A program made the translations under genes and the position numbers. This document shows positions 17,478-25,783 of a stretch of DNA of 64,000 nucleotides, piece by piece. Position 1 is the stretch's first letter, and each line of letters starts with the position of its first letter. The DNA comes from Mycobacterium scrofulaceum (GTDB lineage: Bacteria > Actinomycetota > Actinomycetes > Mycobacteriales > Mycobacteriaceae), in NCBI RefSeq assembly GCF_002086735.1, contig NZ_MVIJ01000004.1, positions 62,001 through 126,000 of the forward strand. Reading direction: 5' to 3'. The notes below the pieces were generated by a model, which saw nothing but the letters and a program-made list of their open reading frames with translations, was not told the origin of the DNA and ran no database searches.

Positions 17478-17910
17478 CCGTGCTCTCCTCTCGCCATCCT
17501 CCCGGCTACCTCTCGGCCACGGAGAATCGTATTCTCATTTCTAACCAATAGAGTTGCACGAATCGCCCGGCCGGTCAATGCCGGCGGGCGGTGGCGCGCA
17601 CGGTCGGGGCGCCGCGCGCGCACCCGACCACCGAAACGGCCGCCTTGCAGCGAAGACGTCGACGGCCGCGCCCGGCCCGTCCGCAACGACGTCGGCTACC
17701 CGGACGGATCAGCGCTCCGGGGTAGCCAACCAATCGGTTCGTTCCGTCCCCGGTCAGGCGATCAAGGCCGGTCGCCGCCTCCGCTGGATGTTGATTCTCG
17801 CATGGCGAGAAGATAGTTTTCATTTTAGTGATCTTGGCACGGGACAGCGATTCGCCGAGGCTGCGTGGGAGCGGAATCGAATAGACGGACCCGATGGAAG
17901 GGCAACGGCC
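17478..17910. promoter_or_regulatory. Divergent intergenic region with sites C and C2
   Basis: This 433-bp gap lies between the leftward Rieske operon and the rightward amidohydrolase gene. It holds perfect palindrome C near the Rieske operon, and around 17795-17821 an inverted repeat TTCTCGC-ATG-GCGAGAA overlapping a weak motif copy, GAGAAGATAGTTTTC. An open frame from 17554 runs into the amidohydrolase gene in phase, but its N-terminal part looks non-coding. No RNA gene seen. Confidence 0.6.
17522..17536. promoter_or_regulatory. Perfect palindrome GAGAATCGTATTCTC (site C)
   Basis: Same 15-bp motif as sites A, B and D, 45 bases before the first gene of the Rieske operon (leftward from 17477). 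A repressor bound here would sit over or next to the operon promoter. Confidence 0.72.
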
Positions 17911-19209
17911 ATGAACAAAGAAGACATGATCCTGATCAGCGTCGACGACCACACCGTCGAGCCGCCGGATATGTTCAAGAACCACTTGCCGAAGAAGTAC
18001 CAGGACGACGCGCCGCGGCTGGTGCACAACGCCGACGGTTCGGACATGTGGAAGTTCCGAGACACGGTCATCCCCAACGTCGCGCTCAACGCGGTCGCCG
18101 GCCGGCCGAAGGAGGAGTACGGCATCGAGCCGACGGGGCTCGACGAGATCCGGCCGGGTTGCTACAACGTCGACGAGCGCGTCAAGGACATGAACGCCGG
18201 CGGCATCCTGGCCTCGATCTGCTTCCCGTCCTTCCCGGGCTTCGCCGGGCGGCTGTTCGCCACCGACGACAACGACTTCTCGATCGCCCTGGTGCAGGCC
18301 TACAACGACTGGCACATCGACGAGTGGTGCGGCGCCTACCCCGCGCGGTTCATCCCGATGGCGATCCCGGTGATCTGGGACGCCGAGGCGTGCGCCGCCG
18401 AGGTGCGCCGAGTGTCGAAGAAGGGCGTGCACGCGCTGACCTTCACCGAAAACCCCGCGGCGATGGGCTATCCCAGCTTCCACGACGCGTACTGGAACCC
18501 GCTGTGGGAGGCGTTGGTGGACACCGACACCGTGATGAACGTGCACATCGGTTCCTCGGGCCGGTTGGCCATCACCGCGCCGGACGCGCCGATGGACGTG
18601 ATGATCACGCTGCAGCCGATGAACATCGTGCAGGCCGCCGCGGACCTGTTGTGGTCGCGGCCGATCAAGGAGTATCCGGACCTCAAGATCGCCCTGTCCG
18701 AGGGCGGAACCGGCTGGATTCCCTACTTCCTGGAGCGCGCCGACCGGACCTACGAGATGCACTCGGCCTGGACGCACCAGAACTTCAACGGCAAGCTGCC
18801 CAGCGAGGTGTTCCGCGACCACTTCCTGACCTGCTTCATCAGCGACAAGGTCGGAGTGGCGCTGCGGAACATGATCGGCATCGACAACATCTGCTGGGAG
18901 GCTGACTACCCGCACAGCGACTCGATGTGGCCGGGGGCGCCGGAAGAGCTGTGGGATGTGTTGTCGCTGAACAACGTTCCCGACGATGAGATCAACAAGA
19001 TGACGCACGAGAACGCCATGCGCTGGTACTCGTTCGACCCGTTCACCCATATTTCGCGCGAGCAGGCGACGGTCGGCGCGCTGCGCAAGGCCGCCGAGGG
19101 GCACGACGTGTCCATCAAGGCGAAGGGCCACGACAAGGACAGCCGGGGCGGCTCGTCCTTCGCGGAATTCGCGGCAAACGCGAAGGCCCTGTCCGGCAAC
19201 AAGGACTAA
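17911..19209 (+). CDS. Amidohydrolase_2 family protein
   Basis: 432 residues from ATG 17911, preceded by GGAAGG. TIM-barrel metal-dependent hydrolase of the PF04909 group. N-terminal metal motif 'SVDDHTVEPPDMF' (His-x2-Glu type), a central His in 'MNVHIGSSG', and late Asp in 'WEADYPHSDSMWP'. Members of this mycobacterial group resemble decarboxylases or hydrolases of ring-cleavage products. The C-terminal 60 residues are charged and probably flexible. It stands alone: 93 bases with a large inverted repeat separate it from the next operon. Confidence 0.88.
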   Translation: MNKEDMILISVDDHTVEPPDMFKNHLPKKYQDDAPRLVHNADGSDMWKFRDTVIPNVALNAVAGRPKEEYGIEPTGLDEIRPGCYNVDERVKDMNAGGILASICFPSFPGFAGRLFATDDNDFSIALVQAYNDWHIDEWCGAYPARFIPMAIPVIWDAEACAAEVRRVSKKGVHALTFTENPAAMGYPSFHDAYWNPLWEALVDTDTVMNVHIGSSGRLAITAPDAPMDVMITLQPMNIVQAAADLLWSRPIKEYPDLKIALSEGGTGWIPYFLERADRTYEMHSAWTHQNFNGKLPSEVFRDHFLTCFISDKVGVALRNMIGIDNICWEADYPHSDSMWPGAPEELWDVLSLNNVPDDEINKMTHENAMRWYSFDPFTHISREQATVGALRKAAEGHDVSIKAKGHDKDSRGGSSFAEFAANAKALSGNKD

Positions 19210-19222
19210 GGGTCCCCAGTCC

Positions 19223-19284
19223 CGCGAGCAGACGCAAACTCGCGTAATTCGGGCCGACGCTGCGCGAGTTTGCGTCTGCTCGCG
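19223..19284. repeat. Perfect 22-bp inverted repeat (hairpin; REP-like or terminator)
   Basis: Two exactly complementary 22-base arms (19223-19244 and 19263-19284) flank an 18-base loop between the amidohydrolase stop and the next operon's ribosome-binding site. The arm core is CGCGAGCAGACGCAAACTCG. I recall similar GAGCAGACGCAAA palindromes as dispersed intergenic elements in mycobacteria. It could end transcription of the upstream gene or insulate the next; there is no T-tract. Confidence 0.8.
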
Positions 19285-19302
19285 CTGAATAAGGAGGCGC
19301 CG

Positions 19303-20484
19303 ATGCCCGGCGAGGGCATGAACTTCGAGCTGACGGACGACCAGGAATTGATCCGCAGGTCGGTCGCCGAGTTGGCGGGGAAATTCGACGACCAATACTG
19401 GATGGAAAAGGACCAGGCGCACGAATTTCCCACCGAGTTCTACGACGCCATAGCCCGGGGCGGGTGGCTGGGCATGACGATCCCCACCGAGTACGGCGGT
19501 CACGGCCTGGGCATCACCGAAGCCACCATCCTGCTCGAGGAGGTCGCGAAATCCGGCGGCGCCATGAACGCCGCCAGCTCGATTCACCTGTCGATCTTCG
19601 GCATGCAACCCGTGGTCGTCCACGGGTCGGACGACCTCAAGGCGCGCACGCTGCCCAAGGTCGCGACCGGCGAGGTGCATGTCTGCTTCGGCGTGACCGA
19701 ACCCGGTGCCGGGCTGGACACCTCGCGGATCACCACCTTCGCCAAACGCGACGGTGACCGCTACATCGTCAACGGGCGCAAGGTGTGGATCTCCAAAGCC
19801 ATGGAGTCCGACAAGATCCTGCTGCTCACCCGCACCCAAAGCTATGACGAAGTCACCAAGAAGACCGACGGGATGACGCTGTTCATCACCGATCTCGACC
19901 GCAGCCGCGTCGACGTCCGCCCCATCCGCAAGATGGGACGCAACGCCGTCAGCTCCAACGAGTTGTTCATCGACAATCTCGAGGTCCCGGTCGAGGACCG
20001 AATCGGCGAGGAAGGCAAGGGCTTTCAGTACATCCTCGACGGCCTCAACCCGGAGCGGATGCTGATCGCCGCCGAGGCGCTCGGCATCGGCCGGGTGGCG
20101 CTGGACAAGGCGGTCAAATACGGCAACGAGCGTGAGGTCTTCGGCCGGCCCATCGGTATGAACCAGGGCCTGCAGTTCCCGCTCGCCGACTCGCTGGCAC
20201 GCCTCGACGCCGCCGAGCTGATGTTGCGCAAGGCCACCTGGCTATACGACAACGGCAAACCCTGTGGGCGCGAGGCGAATACCGCGAAATACCTGTGCGC
20301 CGACGCGGGCTTCGCCGCCGCGGACCGGGCGTTGCAGACCCACGGCGGCATGGGTTACGCGGAGGAGTACCACATCACCCGCTACTTCCGCGAGGCCCGG
20401 CTGATGAAAATCGCGCCGGTCAGCCAGGAGATGATCCTGAACTTCCTGGGATCCAACGTGCTGAAATTGCCGAGGAGCTATTGA
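19303..20484 (+). CDS. Acyl-CoA dehydrogenase
   Basis: 393 residues. ATG 19303 is chosen for the strong AAGGAGG at 19291-19297. ACAD landmarks: 'FGVTEPGAGLDTSRITT', 'VNGRKVWISKAMESD' and 'GREANTAKYLCADAGFAAAD', with the C-terminal 'HGGMGYAEEYHITRYFREA'. It probably oxidises a CoA ester in the same pathway as the crotonase and thiolase that follow. Its stop overlaps the TTG of the crotonase gene, so the three genes form a beta-oxidation cassette. Confidence 0.92.
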   Translation: MPGEGMNFELTDDQELIRRSVAELAGKFDDQYWMEKDQAHEFPTEFYDAIARGGWLGMTIPTEYGGHGLGITEATILLEEVAKSGGAMNAASSIHLSIFGMQPVVVHGSDDLKARTLPKVATGEVHVCFGVTEPGAGLDTSRITTFAKRDGDRYIVNGRKVWISKAMESDKILLLTRTQSYDEVTKKTDGMTLFITDLDRSRVDVRPIRKMGRNAVSSNELFIDNLEVPVEDRIGEEGKGFQYILDGLNPERMLIAAEALGIGRVALDKAVKYGNEREVFGRPIGMNQGLQFPLADSLARLDAAELMLRKATWLYDNGKPCGREANTAKYLCADAGFAAADRALQTHGGMGYAEEYHITRYFREARLMKIAPVSQEMILNFLGSNVLKLPRSY

Positions 20485-21290
20485 CCGCGACCGACGGTCC
20501 CGTGCTGCTGTCGCACGACCGCGACGGAGTGCGCACGCTGACCCTCAACCGTCCGCGCCGCAAGAATGCGATCAACCCCGAATTGTGGATCGCGCTGCGC
20601 GATGCCCTGCACGCCACCGGTCGCGACCGCGGCGTGCGCGCCCTCGTGCTCACCGGCGCCGGCGGCAGCTTCTGTTCCGGGGCCGACATCTCGATCCCGG
20701 AAGACATCCACCCGAACCACAAGCTGCAGCGGCTGACCGACGTGGCGCTGGCCCTGCACGAGCTCGCGATACCGACCGTCGCCAAGGTCACCGGGGTGGC
20801 CGTGGGGGCGGGCTGGAACCTCGCGCTCGGCTGCGACTTGGTGGTCGCCACACCGGAAGCCACGTTCTGCCAGATCTTCTCCAAGCGCGGCCTGTCGATC
20901 GATCTCGGCGGATCGTGGTTGCTGCCCAAACTCGTCGGTCTGCAACAGGCCAAGCGGCTGGCGCTGCTGGCCGAGACGATCGATGCCGGAGAGGCGTACG
21001 CCCTCGACCTGGTGACGTGGGTGGTGCCGGGTGCGGAGATCGACGCCTTCGTCGACGAGCTCGCCGGCCGGCTGGCGGCCGGTCCGCCCGTCGCCCTCGC
21101 CCACACCAAGGCCCTGCTGAACGAGGGCGCCGACAGCACCATGCGCGAGGCGCTGGCCAACGAGGCCCGTGCCCAGGTGGGCAATTTCGCGACGGCCGAC
21201 GCGGCCGCCGCGTATGCCGCCTTCGCGGAGCGGCGGGAGCCGTCGTTTACTGGCCGGTGGGCGTTGTCGAAATCCAGGGAAGCGGAGTAG
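20481..21290 (+). CDS. Enoyl-CoA hydratase/isomerase family protein
   Basis: 269 residues from TTG 20481 (TTGA overlap with the ACAD stop; GAGGAG just upstream). Standard crotonase features: 'LNRPRRKNAINPEL', oxyanion-hole 'CSGADISIP' and 'GVAVGAGWNLALGCDLVV'. Expected to hydrate the enoyl-CoA made by the upstream ACAD. The next gene, a thiolase, starts 4 bases after its stop. Confidence 0.9.
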   Translation: MTATDGPVLLSHDRDGVRTLTLNRPRRKNAINPELWIALRDALHATGRDRGVRALVLTGAGGSFCSGADISIPEDIHPNHKLQRLTDVALALHELAIPTVAKVTGVAVGAGWNLALGCDLVVATPEATFCQIFSKRGLSIDLGGSWLLPKLVGLQQAKRLALLAETIDAGEAYALDLVTWVVPGAEIDAFVDELAGRLAAGPPVALAHTKALLNEGADSTMREALANEARAQVGNFATADAAAAYAAFAERREPSFTGRWALSKSREAE

Positions 21291-21294
21291 GGAT

Positions 21295-22443
21295 ATGCGG
21301 GAAACAGTCATCGTCGAAGCCGTGCGCACCGCCGTGGGCAAGCGCAACGGCGGCCTGTCCGGGATGCACGCGGCCGACCTGTCCGCCGTCGTCCTCAACG
21401 AACTGTTGCAGCGCGCCGGAGTGGGCCCGGAGATCGTCGACGACGTGATCTGGGGCTGCGTGTCCCAGGTCGGTGACCAGTCCAGCAACATCGGCCGCTA
21501 CGCGGTGCTGGCCGCCGGCTGGCCGGAGACGATCCCGGGGACCACCGTCAACCGCGCGTGCGGTTCGAGCCAGCAGGCGCTCGACTTCGCGGTGCAGGCG
21601 GTGATGTCCGGCCAGCAGGACGTCGTCGTCGCCGGCGGCGTCGAGGTGATGAGCCGCGTTCCGCTCGGTTCGGCGCGGGCGACCGGCATGCCGTACGGAC
21701 CGAAGGTCCTGGCCCGGTATGACGACTTCTCGTTCAACCAGGGGCTGTCGGCGGAGATGATCGCCAAGAAATGGGGATTCTCGCGGACCCGGCTCGACGA
21801 GTACTCCGCCCAGTCCCACGCACGGGCCGCCGCGGCGCAGGATGGCGGCGCGTTCGCCGGCCAGATCGTGCCGGTCTTCACCGACGACGGCACCGTCGTC
21901 GCCGTCGACGAGGGCATCCGGCGGGGGACCACGGTCGAGAAGCTGAGCGGACTCAAGCCGGCCTTCACCGATGACGGGGTGATCCACGCGGGCAACTCCT
22001 CGCAGATCTCCGACGGCGCGGCCGCGCTGCTGGTGACGACGGCCGAAATGGCGGTCGAGTTGGGGCTGACCCCGCTGGTGCGCTACCTGGCGGGCGCGGT
22101 GACCGGGGCGGATCCGGTGCTGATGCTCACCGGGCCGATCCCCGCCACGGAGAAGGTGTTGAAGAAGGCCGGCGTGGCACTGGCCGAGGTGGGCGCGTTC
22201 GAAGTGAACGAGGCCTTCGCGCCGGTGCCGCTGGCGTGGATCGCCGAGACCGGGGCGGACCCGGGGCGGGTCAACCCGCTCGGCGGCGCGATCGCGCTGG
22301 GGCACCCGCTGGGCGCGTCCGGCGCGGTGTTGATGACACGGATGGCGAACCACATGCGTGACAACGGGATTCGCTACGGGCTGCAGACCATGTGCGAGGG
22401 CGGCGGCACCGCCAACGCCACCCTGGTCGAGCTCGTGCGCTGA
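21295..22443 (+). CDS. Thiolase (acetyl-CoA C-acyltransferase)
   Basis: 382 residues from ATG 21295. It has the nucleophilic Cys89 in 'VNRACGSSQQA', His in 'NEAFAPVPLAW', the C-terminal His in 'GHPLGASGA' and the second Cys in 'TMCEGGGTANA', so it looks fully catalytic. It would cleave a 3-ketoacyl-CoA with free CoA, closing the ACAD-crotonase-thiolase cassette. A 3-hydroxyacyl-CoA dehydrogenase is not adjacent; one of the SDRs in the window could fill that step. Confidence 0.93.
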   Translation: MRETVIVEAVRTAVGKRNGGLSGMHAADLSAVVLNELLQRAGVGPEIVDDVIWGCVSQVGDQSSNIGRYAVLAAGWPETIPGTTVNRACGSSQQALDFAVQAVMSGQQDVVVAGGVEVMSRVPLGSARATGMPYGPKVLARYDDFSFNQGLSAEMIAKKWGFSRTRLDEYSAQSHARAAAAQDGGAFAGQIVPVFTDDGTVVAVDEGIRRGTTVEKLSGLKPAFTDDGVIHAGNSSQISDGAAALLVTTAEMAVELGLTPLVRYLAGAVTGADPVLMLTGPIPATEKVLKKAGVALAEVGAFEVNEAFAPVPLAWIAETGADPGRVNPLGGAIALGHPLGASGAVLMTRMANHMRDNGIRYGLQTMCEGGGTANATLVELVR

Positions 22444-22506
22444 GGCGCGCCCACCCCGCAAGCCGAAAAGCCACACCCCGCGTGACCCTTGTCACAGCGG
22501 CGGAAA

Positions 22507-22534
22507 CTAACCTACTGTGTGTTCACTAGGTTGG
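22507..22534. promoter_or_regulatory. Inverted repeat AACCTA-N12-TAGGTT (candidate autoregulatory operator)
   Basis: Six-base arms at 22509-22514 and 22527-22532, extended to near-perfect 8-base arms. It lies 31-58 bases before the TetR GTG, which suits autoregulation by that TetR protein. The sequence is unlike the GAGAAT motif, so a separate regulator is implied. Confidence 0.5.
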
Positions 22535-22564
22535 TTCAGCCCGCTAATCGGCCGAAGGAGTCCG

Positions 22565-23158
22565 GTGCCCGACGCACGGCGATACGACACGCTGCTCGCC
22601 AAAGGCGAGGACCGCAAGCAGCGGATCCTCGACGTCGCGCAACGGCTGCTCACGCGCAACGGCTGGCGCAGCACCACCCTCGCCCAGATCGCCGGCGAGG
22701 CCGGGGTCACCCCCGCGGGGCTGCTGCATCATTTCGAGTCGAAAGAACAGCTGCTGCACGCGGTCCTCGACGCCCGCGACCTCGACGACGACCTCCACGC
22801 CGACCGGACGGGCGATCTGTTCGACCAGATCGCTCAGGTCGCCGACCGGTTCAGCCGGGCGCCCGAACTCGTCGGCACGTTCACGGTGTTGCTCGTCGAA
22901 AACATCCTTCCCGACGCCCCGCTGCACGACCGGATGCTGGCGCGGCACCGCGCCGCCACCGACATCGTCGCCGACCTCATCCGCCGCGGTCAGGCGGATG
23001 GCCGGTACCGCTCGGACATCGACCCCGCCGTCAAGGCAGTGGAAATTCTCGCCTTCGTCCACGGAATGGAAACCACATGGTTGCTCGATCCATCGATACC
23101 GCTAACCGAGGCGTTCAAGCAGTACGCCGAAGCACTGGCGCGGGACTTCGCCCCGTAG
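22565..23158 (+). CDS. TetR-family transcriptional regulator
   Basis: 197 residues from GTG 22565, with GAAGGAG at an ideal distance; the longer open frame from 22517 covers the operator and is unlikely. HTH: 'ILDVAQRLLTRNGWRSTTLA' and 'IAGEAGVTPAGLLHHFESKE'. The C-terminal domain is helical. Next gene is 17 bases downstream and probably co-transcribed. Its own operator is likely the AACCTA/TAGGTT repeat. Confidence 0.9.
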   Translation: MPDARRYDTLLAKGEDRKQRILDVAQRLLTRNGWRSTTLAQIAGEAGVTPAGLLHHFESKEQLLHAVLDARDLDDDLHADRTGDLFDQIAQVADRFSRAPELVGTFTVLLVENILPDAPLHDRMLARHRAATDIVADLIRRGQADGRYRSDIDPAVKAVEILAFVHGMETTWLLDPSIPLTEAFKQYAEALARDFAP

Positions 23159-23175
23159 AAGGGGCGCGGGAGGAC

Positions 23176-23691
23176 ATGAGATACCGGCTCGACGTGGTCG
23201 CCGCCACCGTCCACGACGTGGTGCGGTTCGCCGGCGGTTGGCTCTTCGACCGGGCGATGGCGGGGTGGGACGTCACCGTGCTCCTGATGGACCTGGCCGA
23301 CCATCCCGACGATCGGCCGCTGCAGATCCTCGGCGCCCGCGTGGTCGACCTCGAAGACGCCCTGGCGTCGGTGCAATCGCGCCCCCGGCCCCAGGCCCTC
23401 GCCGCCGCGGCGGACCTGTTCGGGTGCGACGCCCGGGTGCGGCGAGGAGTGCTGCGGGCCCTCGACCACGGCGTCACCGAGGTGACGCTGTGGGGGGAGA
23501 ACTGGCCCGCCGAGCTGCACGACAGCGTCGGCGTGGTGCAGCACCGGCTGAGCATGGCCGCCCACACGTTCAAAGCCCACGCCCTGGCGGCCGCCGCCCT
23601 CCCGCACGGCGCGATCGGTCACGTCGAGACCTTCCGTAGCGGGCTGCTGGCATGGCCGTCGGTCGCCGCCGACCTGATTCCCGCCGGCTGA
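23176..23691 (+). CDS. Uncharacterised protein co-transcribed with TetR
   Basis: 171 residues from ATG 23176, preceded by GGGAGG. No signal peptide or clear membrane helix. The N-terminal part ('VVRFAGGWLFDRAMAGWDVTVLL') and the middle ('FGCDARVRRGVLRALDHG') look like a soluble alpha/beta protein, and the middle may include a helix-turn-helix-like segment. I do not recognise the family. Its position after a TetR gene suggests joint regulation. Confidence 0.75.
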   Translation: MRYRLDVVAATVHDVVRFAGGWLFDRAMAGWDVTVLLMDLADHPDDRPLQILGARVVDLEDALASVQSRPRPQALAAAADLFGCDARVRRGVLRALDHGVTEVTLWGENWPAELHDSVGVVQHRLSMAAHTFKAHALAAAALPHGAIGHVETFRSGLLAWPSVAADLIPAG

Positions 23692-23811
23692 GGCCGCGGA
23701 TCGGCGTCTTCGAGGACGCCGCCCCTCGTTGACGACCACCTTGCCGTATGGAAATGTAATACTCATCTGCGAGAGGCGCGTTCTCGCTAGCCGAGATTCA
23801 AGGAGCAGGAG

Positions 23812-25083
23812 ATGGCGAGCGAATTCTCCGAGTTGGACTTCTTCCGCGGCAGCGAGCTGATCGAAGACCCGTATCCCTACTACGAGGCGCTGCGCCGGCA
23901 GTGCCCCGTCACGCGCGAGGGCCATCACGGCGTCACGATGATCACCGGCTGGGACGAGGCCTGCGCGGTGCTCAACGACGCCGAGACGTGGTCCTCGTGC
24001 GTCTCGGTGACCGGTCCGTTCCCCGGCTTTCCGGTGCCGCTGGAAGGTGACGACGTCACCGACTTGATCGAGAAGCACCGCGACGAATTGCCGTTCAGCG
24101 ACCAGCTGCCCACGCTCGACCCGCCGACCCACACCAACCACCGCTCGCTGCTGATGCGGCTCATCACCCCCAAGCGCCTCAAGGAGAACGAGGACGCGAT
24201 GTGGTCGCTCGCCGACCAGGCGCTCGACACCTTCCTCGCGCCCGGCCGCGGCGAGTTCATCAAGGGCTTCGCCGGCCCGTTCACCCTGCTGGTGATCGCC
24301 GACCTGCTCGGCGTACCGGAGGAAGATCGCGACAAGTTCGTCGAGGGCATCCGCGACCACTCGGGTGGCGGCGTCGGCGGCACCAAGGGCTCGCTGGCGC
24401 ACAGCCCGCTGGAGTTCCTCTACGGTCTGTTCTCCGACTACGTCTCCGACCGCCGCCGTGGGCCGCGCGACGACGTGCTCACCGGCCTGGCCACCGCCAC
24501 CTATCCGGACGGCTCGATTCCCGACGTCGAGGACGTGGCCCGCGTCGCCAGCAACGTCTTCTCGGCGGGCCAGGAGACGACGGTGCGGCTGCTGGGCGCG
24601 GCCCTGCAGACGCTCGGGGAGCGGCCCGACATCCAGGCGCAGCTGCGCAAGGACCGCAGCCTGATTCCCAACTTCATCGAGGAGTCGTTGCGCCACGAGA
24701 GCCCGGTGAAGGGTGACTTCCGGCTGAATCGGGTGCCCGCCAACGTCGGTGGGGTGGACCTGCCCGCTGGCACCACTGTGATGGTCGTGCAGGCCGCCGC
24801 GAACCGCGACCCCCGCCGGTTCGAGGACCCCACCACCTTCGACCCCGCCCGCAAGAACGCCCGCCAGCACATCTCGTTCGGGCGCGGCATCCACAGCTGC
24901 CCGGGCGCGCCGCTGGCGCGCGCCGAAACGCGGGTGGCGATCGAACGCCTGCTCGACCGGACGTCCGACATCAGGATCGACGAGCGCGCGCACGGCCCGG
25001 CGAACGACCGCCGCTACCAGTACGTTCCGACCTACATCCTGCGCGGCCTGACGGAGCTGCACCTGGAGTTCACGCCGGCATGA
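23812..25083 (+). CDS. Cytochrome P450
   Basis: 423 residues. Heme-binding loop 'FGRGIHSCPGAPLARAE' with Cys363; I-helix 'FSAGQETTVRL' at about 250-260, where Gln replaces the more usual residue after Ala-Gly; ExxR in 'IEESLRHE'. A class I bacterial P450 hydroxylating a lipophilic substrate with electrons from the ferredoxin gene that overlaps its stop. GGAGCAGGAG precedes the ATG. Upstream is a weak motif copy and an inverted repeat GCGAGA-N7-TCTCGC (about 23770-23788). CYP family not assigned. Confidence 0.95.
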   Translation: MASEFSELDFFRGSELIEDPYPYYEALRRQCPVTREGHHGVTMITGWDEACAVLNDAETWSSCVSVTGPFPGFPVPLEGDDVTDLIEKHRDELPFSDQLPTLDPPTHTNHRSLLMRLITPKRLKENEDAMWSLADQALDTFLAPGRGEFIKGFAGPFTLLVIADLLGVPEEDRDKFVEGIRDHSGGGVGGTKGSLAHSPLEFLYGLFSDYVSDRRRGPRDDVLTGLATATYPDGSIPDVEDVARVASNVFSAGQETTVRLLGAALQTLGERPDIQAQLRKDRSLIPNFIEESLRHESPVKGDFRLNRVPANVGGVDLPAGTTVMVVQAAANRDPRRFEDPTTFDPARKNARQHISFGRGIHSCPGAPLARAETRVAIERLLDRTSDIRIDERAHGPANDRRYQYVPTYILRGLTELHLEFTPA

Positions 25084-25268
25084 AGGTGACAGTCGACGAC
25101 CAGCGCTGCCGCGGCCACGGTGTCTGCACCACCTTGTGCCCGGAGGTGTTCAGCCTCACCGACGACGGTTATGCGGAGGCGATAACCTCCGACGTGCCAA
25201 CGGAATTCGAGGCCGCCACCCGGGAGGCCATCGAGTGCTGTCCCGAGCAGGCCATCAGCAAAATCTGA
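25080..25268 (+). CDS. [3Fe-4S] ferredoxin (P450 partner)
   Basis: 62 residues. Cluster motif 'CRGHGVC' near residue 11 and 'CCPEQAI' near the C-terminus: the Cys-x2-X-x2-Cys...Cys-Pro pattern of mycobacterial P450 ferredoxins, with His at the variable position. ATGA overlap with the P450 stop. It should carry single electrons from a reductase to the P450. Confidence 0.93.
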   Translation: MKVTVDDQRCRGHGVCTTLCPEVFSLTDDGYAEAITSDVPTEFEAATREAIECCPEQAISKI

Positions 25269-25286
25269 TCCAGTTAAGGAGATTCA

Positions 25287-25571
25287 GTGGCGAAAGGGTA
25301 CGTCATCCTCACCGAGGCCATCAAGGACCCGGAGGGCATGAAAGCCTATGCGCGGGCCGCCGGTTCGGCGATGGCCGGCGCAACCATTCTCGCGGTGGAC
25401 ACCGCTCCCAAGGTGATCGAGGGCAGCTGGCACGGCGACCAGACCGTCGTGCTGGAATTCGAATCGGTGGACGCGGCCCGGGCGTGGTACGAGTCCGAGG
25501 GGTATCAGAAGGCGGCGAAACTCCGCCAGGCGGCGGCCGACTGCAACGCCGTCATTCTCGCGGGATTCTGA
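25287..25571 (+). CDS. DUF1330 family small protein
   Basis: 94 residues, preceded by AAGGAG. The pattern 'GYVILTEAIKDPEGMKAYARAAGSAMAGA' and 'VVLEFESVDAARAWYESEGYQ' is that of the dimeric alpha/beta-barrel DUF1330 family, whose members occur with catabolic genes but have no settled activity. Third gene of the P450-ferredoxin unit; convergent with the next ferredoxin gene, only 3 bases between stops. Confidence 0.88.
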   Translation: MAKGYVILTEAIKDPEGMKAYARAAGSAMAGATILAVDTAPKVIEGSWHGDQTVVLEFESVDAARAWYESEGYQKAAKLRQAAADCNAVILAGF

Positions 25572-25574
25572 TCG

Positions 25575-25775
25575 TTACTCGCCCACGATCGAGATGGCCT
25601 GCCGGGGGCACTGACGTACGGCCTCGCGCACGTCGTGCTCGTTCTCCGGGGTGACCTCTTCTTGGAGCACCGTCAACATGTCGTCGTCGCCCAGGAGGAA
25701 GATCTCCGGGTTGATGCCCATGCAGACGCCGTTGCTCTCGCACAGGCCCCAGTCGACTTCGATTTTCTTGGTCAC
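25575..25775 (-). CDS. [3Fe-4S] ferredoxin (P450 partner)
   Basis: 66 residues from GTG 25775. Cluster motif 'CESNGVC' with Asn at the variable position, and 'QCPRQAI' near the end. It lies 8 bases after the second P450 gene and is co-transcribed with it, so it is probably that P450's electron donor. Confidence 0.92.
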   Translation of the reverse strand: MTKKIEVDWGLCESNGVCMGINPEIFLLGDDDMLTVLQEEVTPENEHDVREAVRQCPRQAISIVGE

Positions 25776-25783
25776 GGCGACCC

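Noticed and set aside
17554..17910. 5' extension of the 17911 amidohydrolase
   Set aside because: Covers the promoter region with operator-like repeats; the family motif 'SVDDHTVEPP' is at the expected distance from ATG 17911.
17575..19839. 754-codon open frame on the minus strand
   Set aside because: Antisense to the amidohydrolase and ACAD genes, which show clear family motifs; the translation is His/Arg/Val-rich noise.
23750..23764. GGAAATGTAATACTC as a copy of the operator motif
   Set aside because: Three mismatches in twelve positions; too weak to claim, although its promoter location before a P450 is suggestive.
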